A DNA stretch of 64,000 nt, from NCBI GenBank assembly GCA_005502775.1, contig SCNI01000011.1, forward strand, positions 35,393 through 99,392. Reading direction: 5' to 3'. A program made the position numbers and the translations under genes. Below are positions 18,490 through 27,832 of this stretch, one piece after another. This DNA is from Microbacteriaceae bacterium 3FA27C10. GTDB taxonomy: Bacteria; Actinomycetota; Actinomycetes; Actinomycetales; Microbacteriaceae. The notes below the pieces were generated by a model. The model was not told the origin of the DNA. It did not search any database and was given only the letters and a program-made list of their open reading frames with translations. Position 1 is the stretch's first letter, and every line of letters starts with the position of its first letter.

Positions 18490-19156
18490 GAACCGGCCGG
18501 CGCGGAACGCCGGGTCGCCGACCGAGAAGCCGGAGCATCCGCCCGTGACCGACGAATTCGTCTACGTCGCCGCCGACGACCCGCTGGCGCGCCCCCTGCT
18601 CGAGCAGCTGGCCGAGGAGTACGACTCCCGCTACGGCAGCGCCTGGGGTGAACCGGCGTCGGTGGAGATCAACCGCTATCCGGTGGAGGAGTTCGCCCCT
18701 CCGCGCGGCGCCTTCCTGCTGCTGCTGCGCGACGGCGTGCCGGTCGCGGGCGGCGCGTTCAAGACCTTCGACGAGAACACGAGCGAGCTCAAGCGCATCT
18801 GGACCTCGGCGCAGCACCGCCGCCAGGGGCTGGCCCGGCGCGTGGTGCGCGAGCTCGAGGAGGAGTCGCGGCGCCGCGGCTTCGGCGTGGTGTACCTCAC
18901 CACCGGCCCTCGGCAGCCCGAGGCGCAGCGGCTCTACTTCGAGTCCGGCTACACGCCGCTGTTCGACATCACGCTCACCCCCGACGAGGTGATCGTGCAC
19001 GGCTTCGCCAAGTCCCTCACCGAGGAGCCCCTCGACGTGAGCGGCATCCAGCGCCGCCACGACGAGTCGCTCGCGGAGTTCTACGCCGGCCTGCCCGGTT
19101 CGCAGAAGAGCTTCCGCGACGCCCTCCCGGGCCGGCCGGAAGGAGACCGCTCATGA
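18476..19156 (+). CDS. GNAT family N-acetyltransferase
   Basis: 226 residues. The GTG at 18,476 is preceded by AAGGAG at 7-nt spacing and overlaps the 3' end of the LLM gene by 14 nt. The GNAT acetyl-CoA loop is visible as [51 protein letters not shown] (V/I-x-x-x-x-R/Q-x-x-G-x-G/A pattern). N- and C-terminal extensions flank the fold. Its stop overlaps the permease start (ATGA). It is probably a tailoring or detoxifying acetylation of the imported substrate; the substrate is unknown. Confidence 0.83.
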   Translation: MSLLENRPARNAGSPTEKPEHPPVTDEFVYVAADDPLARPLLEQLAEEYDSRYGSAWGEPASVEINRYPVEEFAPPRGAFLLLLRDGVPVAGGAFKTFDENTSELKRIWTSAQHRRQGLARRVVRELEEESRRRGFGVVYLTTGPRQPEAQRLYFESGYTPLFDITLTPDEVIVHGFAKSLTEEPLDVSGIQRRHDESLAEFYAGLPGSQKSFRDALPGRPEGDRS

Positions 19157-20150
19157 CCTCCGCCCTCGAGCGCCCCGAGATCGCCGATGCCCCGCCCGAG
19201 GCCGGCACCGCGGCATCCGTCCCTCCCGGCATCGACCTCCGGAAACTGGCCGAGCGCAAGGTGGTGCCGCTGCGGCATCCGCTGCGCTGGGTGGTGACCG
19301 CGCTCGTTCTGGTGCTGCTGCTGAACTTCGGCCAGACACTGTTCACCAACCCGTCCTGGGAGTGGCAGAAGGTCGGCCAGTGGCTGTTCAGCCCCGCCAT
19401 CCTGAAGGGCCTCCAGCTCACGCTCCTGGCCACCGCGATCAGCGCCGTCGTGAGCTTCGCGGGCGGCATCGTCGTGGCGCTCGCGCGGCTCTCCGGCAAC
19501 CCGGTGCTCAGCACGCTGAGCTGGCTCTACATCTGGCTGTTCCGCTCCGTGCCGCTGATCCTGGTGCTGATCTTCCTGTTCAACCTCGGCAACCTGTACC
19601 CGACGGTGGGCATCGGCGTGCCGTTCGGCCCGCAGTGGGCCGTGCCCACCTTCACGGTGCTGTCCCCGCTGGTGCTCGGCGTGATCGGGCTCAGCCTGTC
19701 GGAGATCGCCTACAGCGCCGAAGTGGTGCGCGCCGGCATCCTCGCCGTCGACCAAGGGCAGCTCGAGGCCGCGAAGGCCCTCGGGATCCCCAGCCGCCGT
19801 CAGTTCTCGCGCATCGTGCTGCCGCAGGCGCTGCGCTCCATCGTGCCGGCCTACGTGAACCAGATCATCGGGCTGATCAAGGCGAGCTCGCTGCTGTTCT
19901 ACGTGTCGCTGCTCGACCTGTTCGGCGTGGTGCAGAACCTCGGCAGCACCTACCCGACCGACATCATCCCGCTGCTCGTGGTGGCCACCATCTGGTACCT
20001 CGTGCTCACCAGCGCCATCTCGATCGTGCAGTTCTACATCGAGCGGTTCTACGCCCGCGGCTCGGTGCGGGAGCTGCCCCTCACGCCGCTGCAGCGCGTG
20101 CGCCGCAGGCTCGCCGGCATCCGCAGCACCGTTCAAGGGAACACCCTCGC

Positions 20151-20154
<4 letters not shown>
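19153..20154 (+). CDS. polar amino-acid-type ABC transporter permease
   Basis: 333 residues of the HisM/ArtQ type. After a 50-residue cytoplasmic N-terminus there are about five transmembrane segments. The conserved [50 protein letters not shown] and the EAA loop [43 protein letters not shown] are all present. It is coupled to the GNAT gene upstream and the ATPase downstream by ATGA overlaps. Subunits of this type import amino acids or sulfur-containing analogues. Confidence 0.92.
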
Positions 20155-20912
<758 letters not shown>

Positions 20913-20928
20913 GCCCTGCGTTCTGAAG

Positions 20929-20947
20929 GCGCGCGGAGCCCGCGCGC
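20929..20947 (+). promoter_or_regulatory. intercistronic hairpin before the binding-protein gene
   Basis: GCGCGCGG agc CCGCGCGC, a perfect 8-bp stem with a 3-nt loop, lies between the ATPase stop and the lipoprotein start and has no T-run. Such hairpins commonly act as partial terminators or mRNA stabilisers and allow high expression of the binding protein; that role here is an inference. Confidence 0.5.
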
Positions 20948-20982
20948 ACCGTCCATCCCCCACACACAGCAAGGAACCACTC

Positions 20983-21999
20983 ATGACCATCGTCACCGCC
21001 TCCCGGCTCCGAACGATCGGAGCGCTCGCCACCGTGGCGCTCCTGGCCGGCGGCCTCGCCGCCTGCTCCGGCTCGGCCTCGGCCACCGACGAGACCGCCG
21101 CCGCCTCCGGCACCGTCACCGTCGGCGCGCACTCCAACGGTGCCGCCACCGAGACCGAGATCTCGGTCTCCACCGTCGACTCGATCCGCAAGACCCTCCC
21201 CCAGGCCGTGCTCGACAGCGGCGAGCTCACGATCGGAGTCGGCGCGCTCCCGTCCGGCTTCCCCCCGCTCGCCTTCACGGGCGACGACAACGAGACCCTC
21301 ACGGGCTCGGAGCCCGACCTCGGCCGACTCGTCGCCGCGGTTCTGGGTCTGAAGCCCGTCGTGAGCAACTCCACCTGGGACAACCTCTTCGTGGGCATCG
21401 ACACCGGCGCCACCGACGCCGGCTTCTCGAACATCACCGTCACCGAGAAGCGCAAGGAGAAGTACGACTTCGCCTCCTACCGCGGCGACAACCTCGCGTT
21501 CCAGGTGCTGGCCTCGAACAAGTGGGAGTTCGACGGGAACTACGAGAACCTGGCCGGCCTCACGGTGGCGACCAGCTCCGGCACCAACCAGGAGAAGATC
21601 CTGCTCGCCTGGAAGACCAAGCTCGAAGCCGAGGGCAAGACGCTGAACGTGGTGTACTTCCCCGACGCGAACTCCATCACCCTGGCCCTGAACTCGGGGC
21701 AGATCGACGCCCAGTTCAACCCGAACCCGGGCATCGCCTACCAGAACACCCTCTCGCAGGGCGGCGCGAACCCCACCCGCACGGCCGGCGTCTTCTCCGG
21801 CGCCGGTGAGACCCTCGACGGCCTCATCGCGGCGACCACCAAGAAGGGCTCGGGTCTGGCGCAGCCGATCGCGGACGCGATCAACTACCTGATCGAGAAC
21901 GGCCAGTACCAGCAGTGGCTGGAGGCCTACGACCTCAAGAACGAAGCGGTCAAGACCTCGCTCGTGAACCCGCCCGGACTCCCGCTCGACAACAGCTGA
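20983..21999 (+). CDS. ABC transporter substrate-binding lipoprotein
   Basis: 338 residues. The signal peptide has lipobox LAAC (TIVTASRLRTIGALATVALLAGGLAAC), so it is exported and lipidated. The mature part is an SBP_bac_3 fold: GELTIGVGALPSGFPPLAFTGDDNETLTGSEPDLGRLVAAVLGLKP, DAGFSNITVTEKRKEKYDFASYR and a Ser/Thr-rich hinge. It is the ligand-capturing component of the importer encoded directly upstream. The ligand is probably an amino acid or organosulfur compound, judging from neighbouring LLM enzymes. Confidence 0.92.
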   Translation: MTIVTASRLRTIGALATVALLAGGLAACSGSASATDETAAASGTVTVGAHSNGAATETEISVSTVDSIRKTLPQAVLDSGELTIGVGALPSGFPPLAFTGDDNETLTGSEPDLGRLVAAVLGLKPVVSNSTWDNLFVGIDTGATDAGFSNITVTEKRKEKYDFASYRGDNLAFQVLASNKWEFDGNYENLAGLTVATSSGTNQEKILLAWKTKLEAEGKTLNVVYFPDANSITLALNSGQIDAQFNPNPGIAYQNTLSQGGANPTRTAGVFSGAGETLDGLIAATTKKGSGLAQPIADAINYLIENGQYQQWLEAYDLKNEAVKTSLVNPPGLPLDNS

Positions 22000-22011
22000 G
22001 CGCAGCGTTCG

Positions 22012-23484
22012 TCAGTTCGCGAACAACCCCACGACCCCGTCGAAGGCACCGGCCCTCGGCGGGGTCTCGTTCGTGGCGGTCGCGGACCCTGCGGCCGGCC
22101 GCGGTGCGACGCGCTCCGGATGCGGCGCCCCGAGATGACCGCGCAGGGTGCGGGTGTCGTAGTCGGCGCGGAAGAGGCCCCGTTCCACGAGCAGCGGCAC
22201 CACCAGACGGGTGAAGGCCTCGAACTGCTCGTGCAGGTAGGCGCTCTGCACGGTGAATCCGTCGGCGGCGCCGGCGCGGAACCAGGTCTCGATGTGGTCG
22301 GCGATGTCGGAGGGGGAACCGACCACGATCGGCAGGGCGAACAGGCGCGCCACCAGGAGATGCCGGTAGCTCACCGGCCGGGAGCCGCCCGGCGTGCGCC
22401 CGGAGCGCCGACGTGCCGTCTCGAGAAGGCGTGCCCCCGCCGCGTTGAAGCGTTCCGCATCCGCGGCGCTCACCACGTCGTCGAGCTCGCGTGGCAGCAG
22501 GGGCACGCCCACGATGCGCCGGATGTGCGAGGCCGTGCGATCGGCCGGCACCTCCGGCGGAGCGCCGGCCTCCACCACGGGCACGAGAGCGACCAGGTGG
22601 TCGTAGATCTCCCAGGCCTCAGCGCGGCTGGGCGCCACCACCGGCAGGAGGGGCACGACAACGGTGACGGCGCCGGGCTCGCGCCCGGCCGCGGCGGCCG
22701 CGGCGTGCACCTCCCGCACGATCGCGGCTCCTTCTCGCAGGCCTCCGGGGGAGATCATGTGCACCTCGGCGTGCTCCGCGGAGAACCGCCGGGCGCGCGA
22801 GGAGATGTCGGCGTGCACGATCGGCACCTGCCCCTGCAGCGGGCGGAGCGCGAGCCCCGGGCCCGCGACCCGGAAGTACCGGCCGGCGTGGTCGAGCGCG
22901 GACACGCCGGCCGGGTCGACGAGGGTCGCGGAGGCGGCGTCGGCCACGAAGGCGTCGTCGCTCCAGCTGTCCCAGAGCGCGCGCAACACGGCCAGGTACT
23001 CCTCGGCGACGTCGTGACGGTTGTGCCCCGGGCCCGTCGGCGCCTGGTCGGCGGCCTCGCCGTGCTCGGTGCCGACCGTCAGGTTCAACCCGAAGCGGCC
23101 GGCGCTCAGGCGGTCCAGCGACGCCGCCGTGCGTGCCGTGGCGACAGGGTCGCTGTGGCTGGTGTTGACGGTGGCGACCAACCCGATACGGCTCGTCGTG
23201 GCGGCGAGGAATCCGGCCGAGGAGAGGGGGTCGACCCGCCCGAGGAGGTAGGGGTCGGTGAACGCGAGATCGAGGCTGCCGGAGAGCCAGTCGCCGAAGA
23301 ACAGGTAGTCCAGGTGGGCGCGCTCGGCCTCCTTGGCCAACCGCTTCAAGGCCTGGGGATCTCTCGCCGGGTCGCGGTGGGCGCCGTCCATGCGCCACCC
23401 CGAGGGGAAGGCGCCGAGGGTGCGCACGGCTGCGCCGAGCACGAGTCGGCCCTCGCGCGGTGGAAGGGATTCATCGACGCTCAT
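22012..23484 (-). CDS. LLM-class flavin-dependent oxidoreductase
   Basis: 490 residues from ATG 23,484 (MSVDESLPPREGRL). NtaA/SnaA/DmoA-type LLM features are visible: GAHRDPARDPQALKRLAKEAERAHLDYLFFGDWL, RVDPLSSAGFLAATTSRIGLVATVNTSHSDPVATARTAASLDRLSAGRFGLNLTVG and DVAEEYLAVLRALWDSWSDDAFV. It is convergent with the binding-protein gene (only 12 nt between stops) and divergent from two further LLM genes. The substrate is not predictable. Confidence 0.87.
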   Translation of the reverse strand: MSVDESLPPREGRLVLGAAVRTLGAFPSGWRMDGAHRDPARDPQALKRLAKEAERAHLDYLFFGDWLSGSLDLAFTDPYLLGRVDPLSSAGFLAATTSRIGLVATVNTSHSDPVATARTAASLDRLSAGRFGLNLTVGTEHGEAADQAPTGPGHNRHDVAEEYLAVLRALWDSWSDDAFVADAASATLVDPAGVSALDHAGRYFRVAGPGLALRPLQGQVPIVHADISSRARRFSAEHAEVHMISPGGLREGAAIVREVHAAAAAAGREPGAVTVVVPLLPVVAPSRAEAWEIYDHLVALVPVVEAGAPPEVPADRTASHIRRIVGVPLLPRELDDVVSAADAERFNAAGARLLETARRRSGRTPGGSRPVSYRHLLVARLFALPIVVGSPSDIADHIETWFRAGAADGFTVQSAYLHEQFEAFTRLVVPLLVERGLFRADYDTRTLRGHLGAPHPERVAPRPAAGSATATNETPPRAGAFDGVVGLFAN

Positions 23485-23655
23485 GCTGAACCGGCCTTCT
23501 GGACTCGACGTGCGCGGGGCAAAACGCACACCCCGGACATCGAGCATGCGCAGATCATCGGGCTGCCGGCGCGAATGTTTCAGACTGTGGCGTCATGTTC
23601 CGATTCGTTACCGCGGGGCTGCCGTGCGCATCCGGAGCCGTGGTCGGCTCGTTCC

Positions 23656-24900
23656 ATGACACGGAAACTGCATCTCGCCGTCGCCCTCGACGGCACGGGC
23701 TGGCACCCCGCATCCTGGCGCGAGCCCGCCGCCCGGCCGAGGGAGCTCTTCACCGCGGGATACTGGCTCGACCTCGTGCGCACCGCCGAGCGGGCCGGCA
23801 TCGACTTCGTGACCATCGAGGACTCCTTCTCGCTGCAGTCGTCGGCATTCGGGGCCGCCGACGACCGCAGTGACCAGGTGCGCGGCCGGCTCGACGCCCT
23901 GCTCGTGGCGTCGTACCTCGCCCCGCTCACGCACCGCATCGGGCTGGTGCCCACCGTCACGGCGACGCACACCGAGCCGTTCCACGTCGCCACCGCCCTG
24001 CAGACGCTCGACTACGCGAGCGAGGGGCGGGCGGGCTGGCGGGTGCAGGTGTCGTCGTCGCCCGTCGACGCCGCGCTGGTGGGGCGCCGCACCGTGGAAC
24101 CGCTCGATCTCGAGGCGTACCGCCGCGGCGAGGGCCAGGATGCGGTGCGCGCGCTCTTCGACGAGGCCGGCGAGGTGGTCGAAGCCGTGCGCCGCCTCTG
24201 GGACAGCTGGGAGGACGACGCGATCGTGCGCAACGTCGCGTCGGGTCGTTTCCTCGACGGCGACAAGGTGCACTACACCGACTTCGAAGGCCGGTTCTTC
24301 AGCATCAAGGGCGCCTCGATCGTGCCGCGCTCCCCTCAGGGCCAGCCGCCGGTGACGGCGCTCGCCCACACGACGATCCCCTACGAGCTCGCGGCCGCGC
24401 ACGCCGACGTGGTGTACGTGACGCCGCAGTCTCCCGAGCACCTCGACGCCATCCTGGCCGAGGTGCGCGACGCCGAGGCGCGACTGCGCCCGGCCGGCCG
24501 GCCTCCGCTGCTCGTGTACGCCGACCTCGTGGTGCTGCTCGACGACACCGCCAGCGGCGCCGAGGCGGAGCTGGCCGCGCTCGACGAGCGGGCCGGGGAG
24601 CCGCTGAGCTCCGATGCGCTCGTCGTGGCCGGGACTCCGGCGGCACTCGCCGAGCGGCTGCTCGACGGGCAGTGCCACGGCCTCGACGGCTTCCGGCTCC
24701 GGCCGGCGCGGCTGCCCGCCGACCTCGACGCGATCGCCGACGCCCTCGTTCCGGCGCTGGAGGCCGCCGGGGTGCGTCCCGCGTCCGCGGCGAGCGCCGG
24801 CGACGGCGCCACGCTCCGCGACGCCCTCGGCCTCGTTCGACCCGACAATCTCTTCACGACACAGGCCGCCCTCTCGCGCGGCTCGGAGGTGCCCGCATGA
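23656..24900 (+). CDS. LLM-class flavin-dependent oxidoreductase
   Basis: 414 residues from ATG 23,656 (MTRKLHLAVALDGTGWHPASWRE). The ribosome site is weak. LLM motifs are RTAERAGIDFVTIEDSFSLQSS, SYLAPLTHRIGLVPTVTATHTEPFHVATALQTLDYASEGRAGWRVQVSSS and EVVEAVRRLWDSWEDDAIVRN. Its stop codon overlaps the start of the next LLM gene (ATGA), so the two paralogues are made together, perhaps acting in sequence on one compound. Confidence 0.87.
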   Translation: MTRKLHLAVALDGTGWHPASWREPAARPRELFTAGYWLDLVRTAERAGIDFVTIEDSFSLQSSAFGAADDRSDQVRGRLDALLVASYLAPLTHRIGLVPTVTATHTEPFHVATALQTLDYASEGRAGWRVQVSSSPVDAALVGRRTVEPLDLEAYRRGEGQDAVRALFDEAGEVVEAVRRLWDSWEDDAIVRNVASGRFLDGDKVHYTDFEGRFFSIKGASIVPRSPQGQPPVTALAHTTIPYELAAAHADVVYVTPQSPEHLDAILAEVRDAEARLRPAGRPPLLVYADLVVLLDDTASGAEAELAALDERAGEPLSSDALVVAGTPAALAERLLDGQCHGLDGFRLRPARLPADLDAIADALVPALEAAGVRPASAASAGDGATLRDALGLVRPDNLFTTQAALSRGSEVPA

Positions 24901-26252
24901 CCACGTCATCCACCCGGAGGCTCCGCCAGGTGCACCTCGCCGCTCACTTCCCCGGGGTCAACAACACCACGGTGTGGAGCGATCCGCGCTCGGAGAGCCA
25001 GGTGGCCTTCTCCTCCTTCCGACACTTCGCGCAGAACGCGGAGCGAGGCTTCTTCGACTACCTGTTCCTGGCCGAGGGTCTGCGCGTGCGCGAGCACAAG
25101 GGCCGCATCTACGAGGCCGACGTCGCGGGCCGGCCGAACACCCTCGCCATCCTCGCCGCGGTCGCGGCCGTCACCCACGACATCGGTCTCGTGGGCACCC
25201 TCAGCGCGACGTTCAACGAGCCCTACGAGCTCGCGCGTCAGCTCGCCACCGCCGATCATCTGAGCGGCGGCCGCATCGGCTGGAACATCGTCACCACCTC
25301 CGACGCGTTCCACGGGGCGAACTTCCGGCGCGGCGCCTACCTCGACCGCGACGACCGCTACCGTCGAGCCGCCGAGTTCCTCGAGGTGGCGACCGGGTTC
25401 TGGCAGAGCTGGGCTCCGGATGCGGTGCTCGCCGACAAGGAGGCCGGCGCCTTTCTCTCCCCCGACGGCATCCGGAGGGTCGAGCACCACGGCCCGCAGT
25501 TCGACGTGGCGGGCCGGTTCACCGTGCCGCGGAGCCCGCAGGTGCGCCCGCTCATCGTGCAGGCCGGCGACTCCGCCGACGGGCGCGACTTCGCGGCGGA
25601 GCACGCCGACGTGATCTTCTCGCTGCACAGCGAGTTCGCCGACGCCCAGGCGTTCTACGCCGATGTGAAGGGGCGTCTGCCGGCCCTCGGGCGCGACGAG
25701 GACTCGCTCAAGGTGCTCCCGGCCATCGGCTTCGCGCTCGGCAGCACCCGGGCCGAGGCCGAGGAGAACGCCCGCGAGATCGCGCTCGCGCAGACCTCCG
25801 GCGCGACCGCGATCGCCTTCCTCGAGCGCATCTGGGGGCGCGACCTCACGGAGTACGATCCCGACGGGCCGCTCCCGGAGATCGACCCGGATCCCGCGGG
25901 CGCCGGCATCACCCAGGGCCGCGCCAACAACGCGGCCGACCCGAAGGCCACCGCCGAGGCCTGGCGCGCCCGGGCCGAGGCGGAGAGGCTGAGCATCCGC
26001 GAGCTCGTCATCGCGCTCACCGCACGCCACGCCCTCGTCGGCACACCGGGGCAGGTGGCCGAGGAGATCACCCGTTTCGTGCAGGAGCGGGCCTCCGACG
26101 GCTTCGTGATCGTGGGGCACACCAACCCGTACGGCCTCGACGAGTTCGTCGACACCGTGGTGCCCGAACTGCAGGAGCGCGGGGTGTACCGCGACTCCTA
26201 CGGCGCAGGAGACTCGCTGCGCCACACACTCGGCGTGCGCGAGTACGCCTGA
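24897..26252 (+). CDS. LLM-class monooxygenase, NtaA/DmoA type
   Basis: 451 residues, the usual size of the nitrilotriacetate/dimethylsulfide-monooxygenase subgroup. Diagnostic segments are LAAHFPGVNNTTVWSDP, FDYLFLAEGLRVREHKGRIYEADVAGRPNTLAILAAVAAVTHDIGLVGTLSATFNEPYELARQLATADHLSGGRIGWNIVTT and FHGANFRRGAYLDRDDRYRRAAEFLEVATGFWQSW. It is co-translated with the preceding LLM gene. It needs a partner flavin reductase, which is not visible in this window. Confidence 0.9.
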   Translation: MTTSSTRRLRQVHLAAHFPGVNNTTVWSDPRSESQVAFSSFRHFAQNAERGFFDYLFLAEGLRVREHKGRIYEADVAGRPNTLAILAAVAAVTHDIGLVGTLSATFNEPYELARQLATADHLSGGRIGWNIVTTSDAFHGANFRRGAYLDRDDRYRRAAEFLEVATGFWQSWAPDAVLADKEAGAFLSPDGIRRVEHHGPQFDVAGRFTVPRSPQVRPLIVQAGDSADGRDFAAEHADVIFSLHSEFADAQAFYADVKGRLPALGRDEDSLKVLPAIGFALGSTRAEAEENAREIALAQTSGATAIAFLERIWGRDLTEYDPDGPLPEIDPDPAGAGITQGRANNAADPKATAEAWRARAEAERLSIRELVIALTARHALVGTPGQVAEEITRFVQERASDGFVIVGHTNPYGLDEFVDTVVPELQERGVYRDSYGAGDSLRHTLGVREYA

Positions 26253-26272
26253 GCCCGGGCAACCGGTGATGA

Positions 26273-26311
26273 CCGGCGGCGGCCGAAGAGATGGGGGGCG
26301 GCCGCCGCCGG
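26273..26311. terminator. bidirectional hairpin between convergent genes
   Basis: CCGGCGGCGGCC (26,273-26,284) pairs perfectly with GGCCGCCGCCGG (26,300-26,311), a 12-bp GC stem with a 15-nt loop. It lies just after the NtaA-type gene and before the 3' end of the convergent pseudogene. There is no U-tract, as is common in high-GC actinobacteria. Confidence 0.65.
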
Positions 26312-26363
26312 CATGCACGGCCGGGCCGGGCTGCCGTTCAGCGCGCCGCGCCCGCCCCGGCGG

Positions 26364-27060
26364 TCAGCGTCGCTCGCCGAGGAAGGTGCGCACCACATGG
26401 TCGAGCGCGGTGACGGTGAGCGCGAGCGACTCGAGATCGATGCGCTCGTCGTTGCCGTGGAAGAGCCGGCGGAAGGTGCCGTAGTCCCAGCGCCGGCTGA
26501 GCACCCCGAAGCCGTAGGCCGGCACGCCGCGCCGCCGGTAGGAGCGGCCGTCGGTTCCACCGACGCCCAGCATCGGCACGAGCTCGGCTCCCGGCTGAGC
26601 ACGCTGCACCGCATCCTGCAGCACCTCGTAGAGCGGGGTGCCGGTCGGCGACGCCGACGACGCACCGAAGTGGTCGCCCTCGATGGTCACGTGTTCGAGC
26701 AACTCGCCGAGTGCCTCCCGGAGGTAGCCCTCGACGTCGTCGGCCGAGACCCCGGGCAGGATGCGGATGTCGAGCACGATCTCCGCCTCGCCCGGAATGA
26801 CGTTTGCCTTCTCTCCCGCACGCACGATGTTCGGTGAGATCGTGGTGTGCGTCGAGGCGTGCGCGAACCCGGCCAGAGCCCCGAGAGACGGCAGCTCGCC
26901 CACCAGCCGCTGCGGATCGAGCAGCCGCTCGCGCGCCGCCTCGTCCACAGCCAGCGCCTCCACGTAGGCGCGCCAGTGCGGCGTGATGACGGTGGGCGTC
27001 GGGAAAGCGGCCACCCGCCGCACGGCCTCCGCGGCGAGCACGGCGGCGTTCTGCGCGCCC
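26364..27060 (-). pseudogene. M20-family metallopeptidase, C-terminal fragment
   Basis: About 230 codons of an M20 peptidase survive: QNAAVLAAEAVRRVAAFPTPTVITPHWRAYVEAL, then GVSADDVEGYLREALGELL (dimerisation/lid domain), and the C-terminal catalytic part MLGVGGTDGRSYRRRGVPAYGFGVL with LFHGNDERIDLESL. The N-terminal half with the first zinc ligands (H-x-D, the bridging D, the EE pair) is missing. Upstream the sequence switches, out of frame, into a luciferase-like protein. It is therefore a deletion remnant. Confidence 0.82.
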
Positions 27061-27441
27061 CTCGGTGAAGTGGTCCACGGTCGCCACGCGACGGGCCAGG
27101 TTGTAGGGGTGGTCGATCTCCGGGGTCGCCGCGAGCAGGAACCCCCATTCGGGCAGCACCCGGTGGCGCGCTGCAGCCACGGCGCCCGGCTCCACGAGCG
27201 TCCGACGCGAGGGACCGCCGGCGCCGGTCTGGTCCCCATCGGCTGCGAAGCGCTCGGCGCCGAAGACCACGAAGCTCACCGCACCCTGCTCATGCAGCGC
27301 ACGCAGCGCATCCGTGGCCTCGCTCTCGCCCCGCGCGAAGCCGGCGGCGAGATCCCCCACCACCGACACTGCCAGCGGGGCCGTCACCGCCGCCGGCGGA
27401 ACCGAGGGGGTGCCGCGCGACTCCGTGTCGCGCACGATCAC
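27050..27441 (-). pseudogene. LLM-class monooxygenase, N-terminal fragment fused to M20 remnant
   Basis: About 125 codons from GTG 27,441. The end of this fragment, LVEPGAVAAARHRVLPEWGFLLAATPEIDHPYNLARRVATVDHFTEGRA, is the conserved LLM core strand pattern (compare the three LLM genes nearby). At GGGCGCGCA (about 27,052-27,060) homology stops, and M20 peptidase sequence begins in a different frame. The open frame runs on to 26,338 as non-homologous sequence. It indicates a deletion joining a fifth LLM gene to an M20 gene. Confidence 0.78.
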
Positions 27442-27459
27442 CGCCGCCGCTCCCCGGCC

Positions 27460-27801
27460 TCAGTGCTCGTGGGCACCCGAGAGCTTGAACGCGAGGCGCC
27501 CGTGCGCATAGCCGCCACCGGCGCGGATGGCCGTGGCCACCCAGGCCGCCTCGGCGAGCTCGCCCTCACTGGCGCCGGCCTTCACCGCGTTCTGGCTGTG
27601 TGCGTCGATGCAGTAGACGCACTGCGTGGTGATGCCCACCGCAAGCGCGATGAGTTCGCGGTACTTGAGCGGGATCTCCCGGCCCTCGGCCTGGAAGACC
27701 GCCGAGTCGAAAGCAGAGAACGCGGCGAGGATGTCGGGCGTCTCCTTCTTGTAGACGGAGGTGTACTTGCGGTCTTCGGTGCGGTCGAAGTAATCGGACA
27801 C
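27460..27801 (-). CDS. carboxymuconolactone decarboxylase / AhpD-like protein
   Basis: 113 residues from GTG 27,801 (VSDYFDRTEDRKYTSVYKKETPD), with AAAGG 7 nt upstream; a longer frame to 27,870 is unlikely. The AhpD/CMD core is visible: IPLKYRELIALAVGITTQCVYCIDAHSQNAVKAGAS, with the redox CxxC and downstream His. It is probably a peroxidase-like or thiol-disulfide protein. It lies between the LLM/M20 remnant and metY, transcribed in the same direction. Confidence 0.87.
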   Translation of the reverse strand: MSDYFDRTEDRKYTSVYKKETPDILAAFSAFDSAVFQAEGREIPLKYRELIALAVGITTQCVYCIDAHSQNAVKAGASEGELAEAAWVATAIRAGGGYAHGRLAFKLSGAHEH

Positions 27802-27832
27802 GGAGTTGCCTTTCGGTTCTGTGGGGTGGTGT

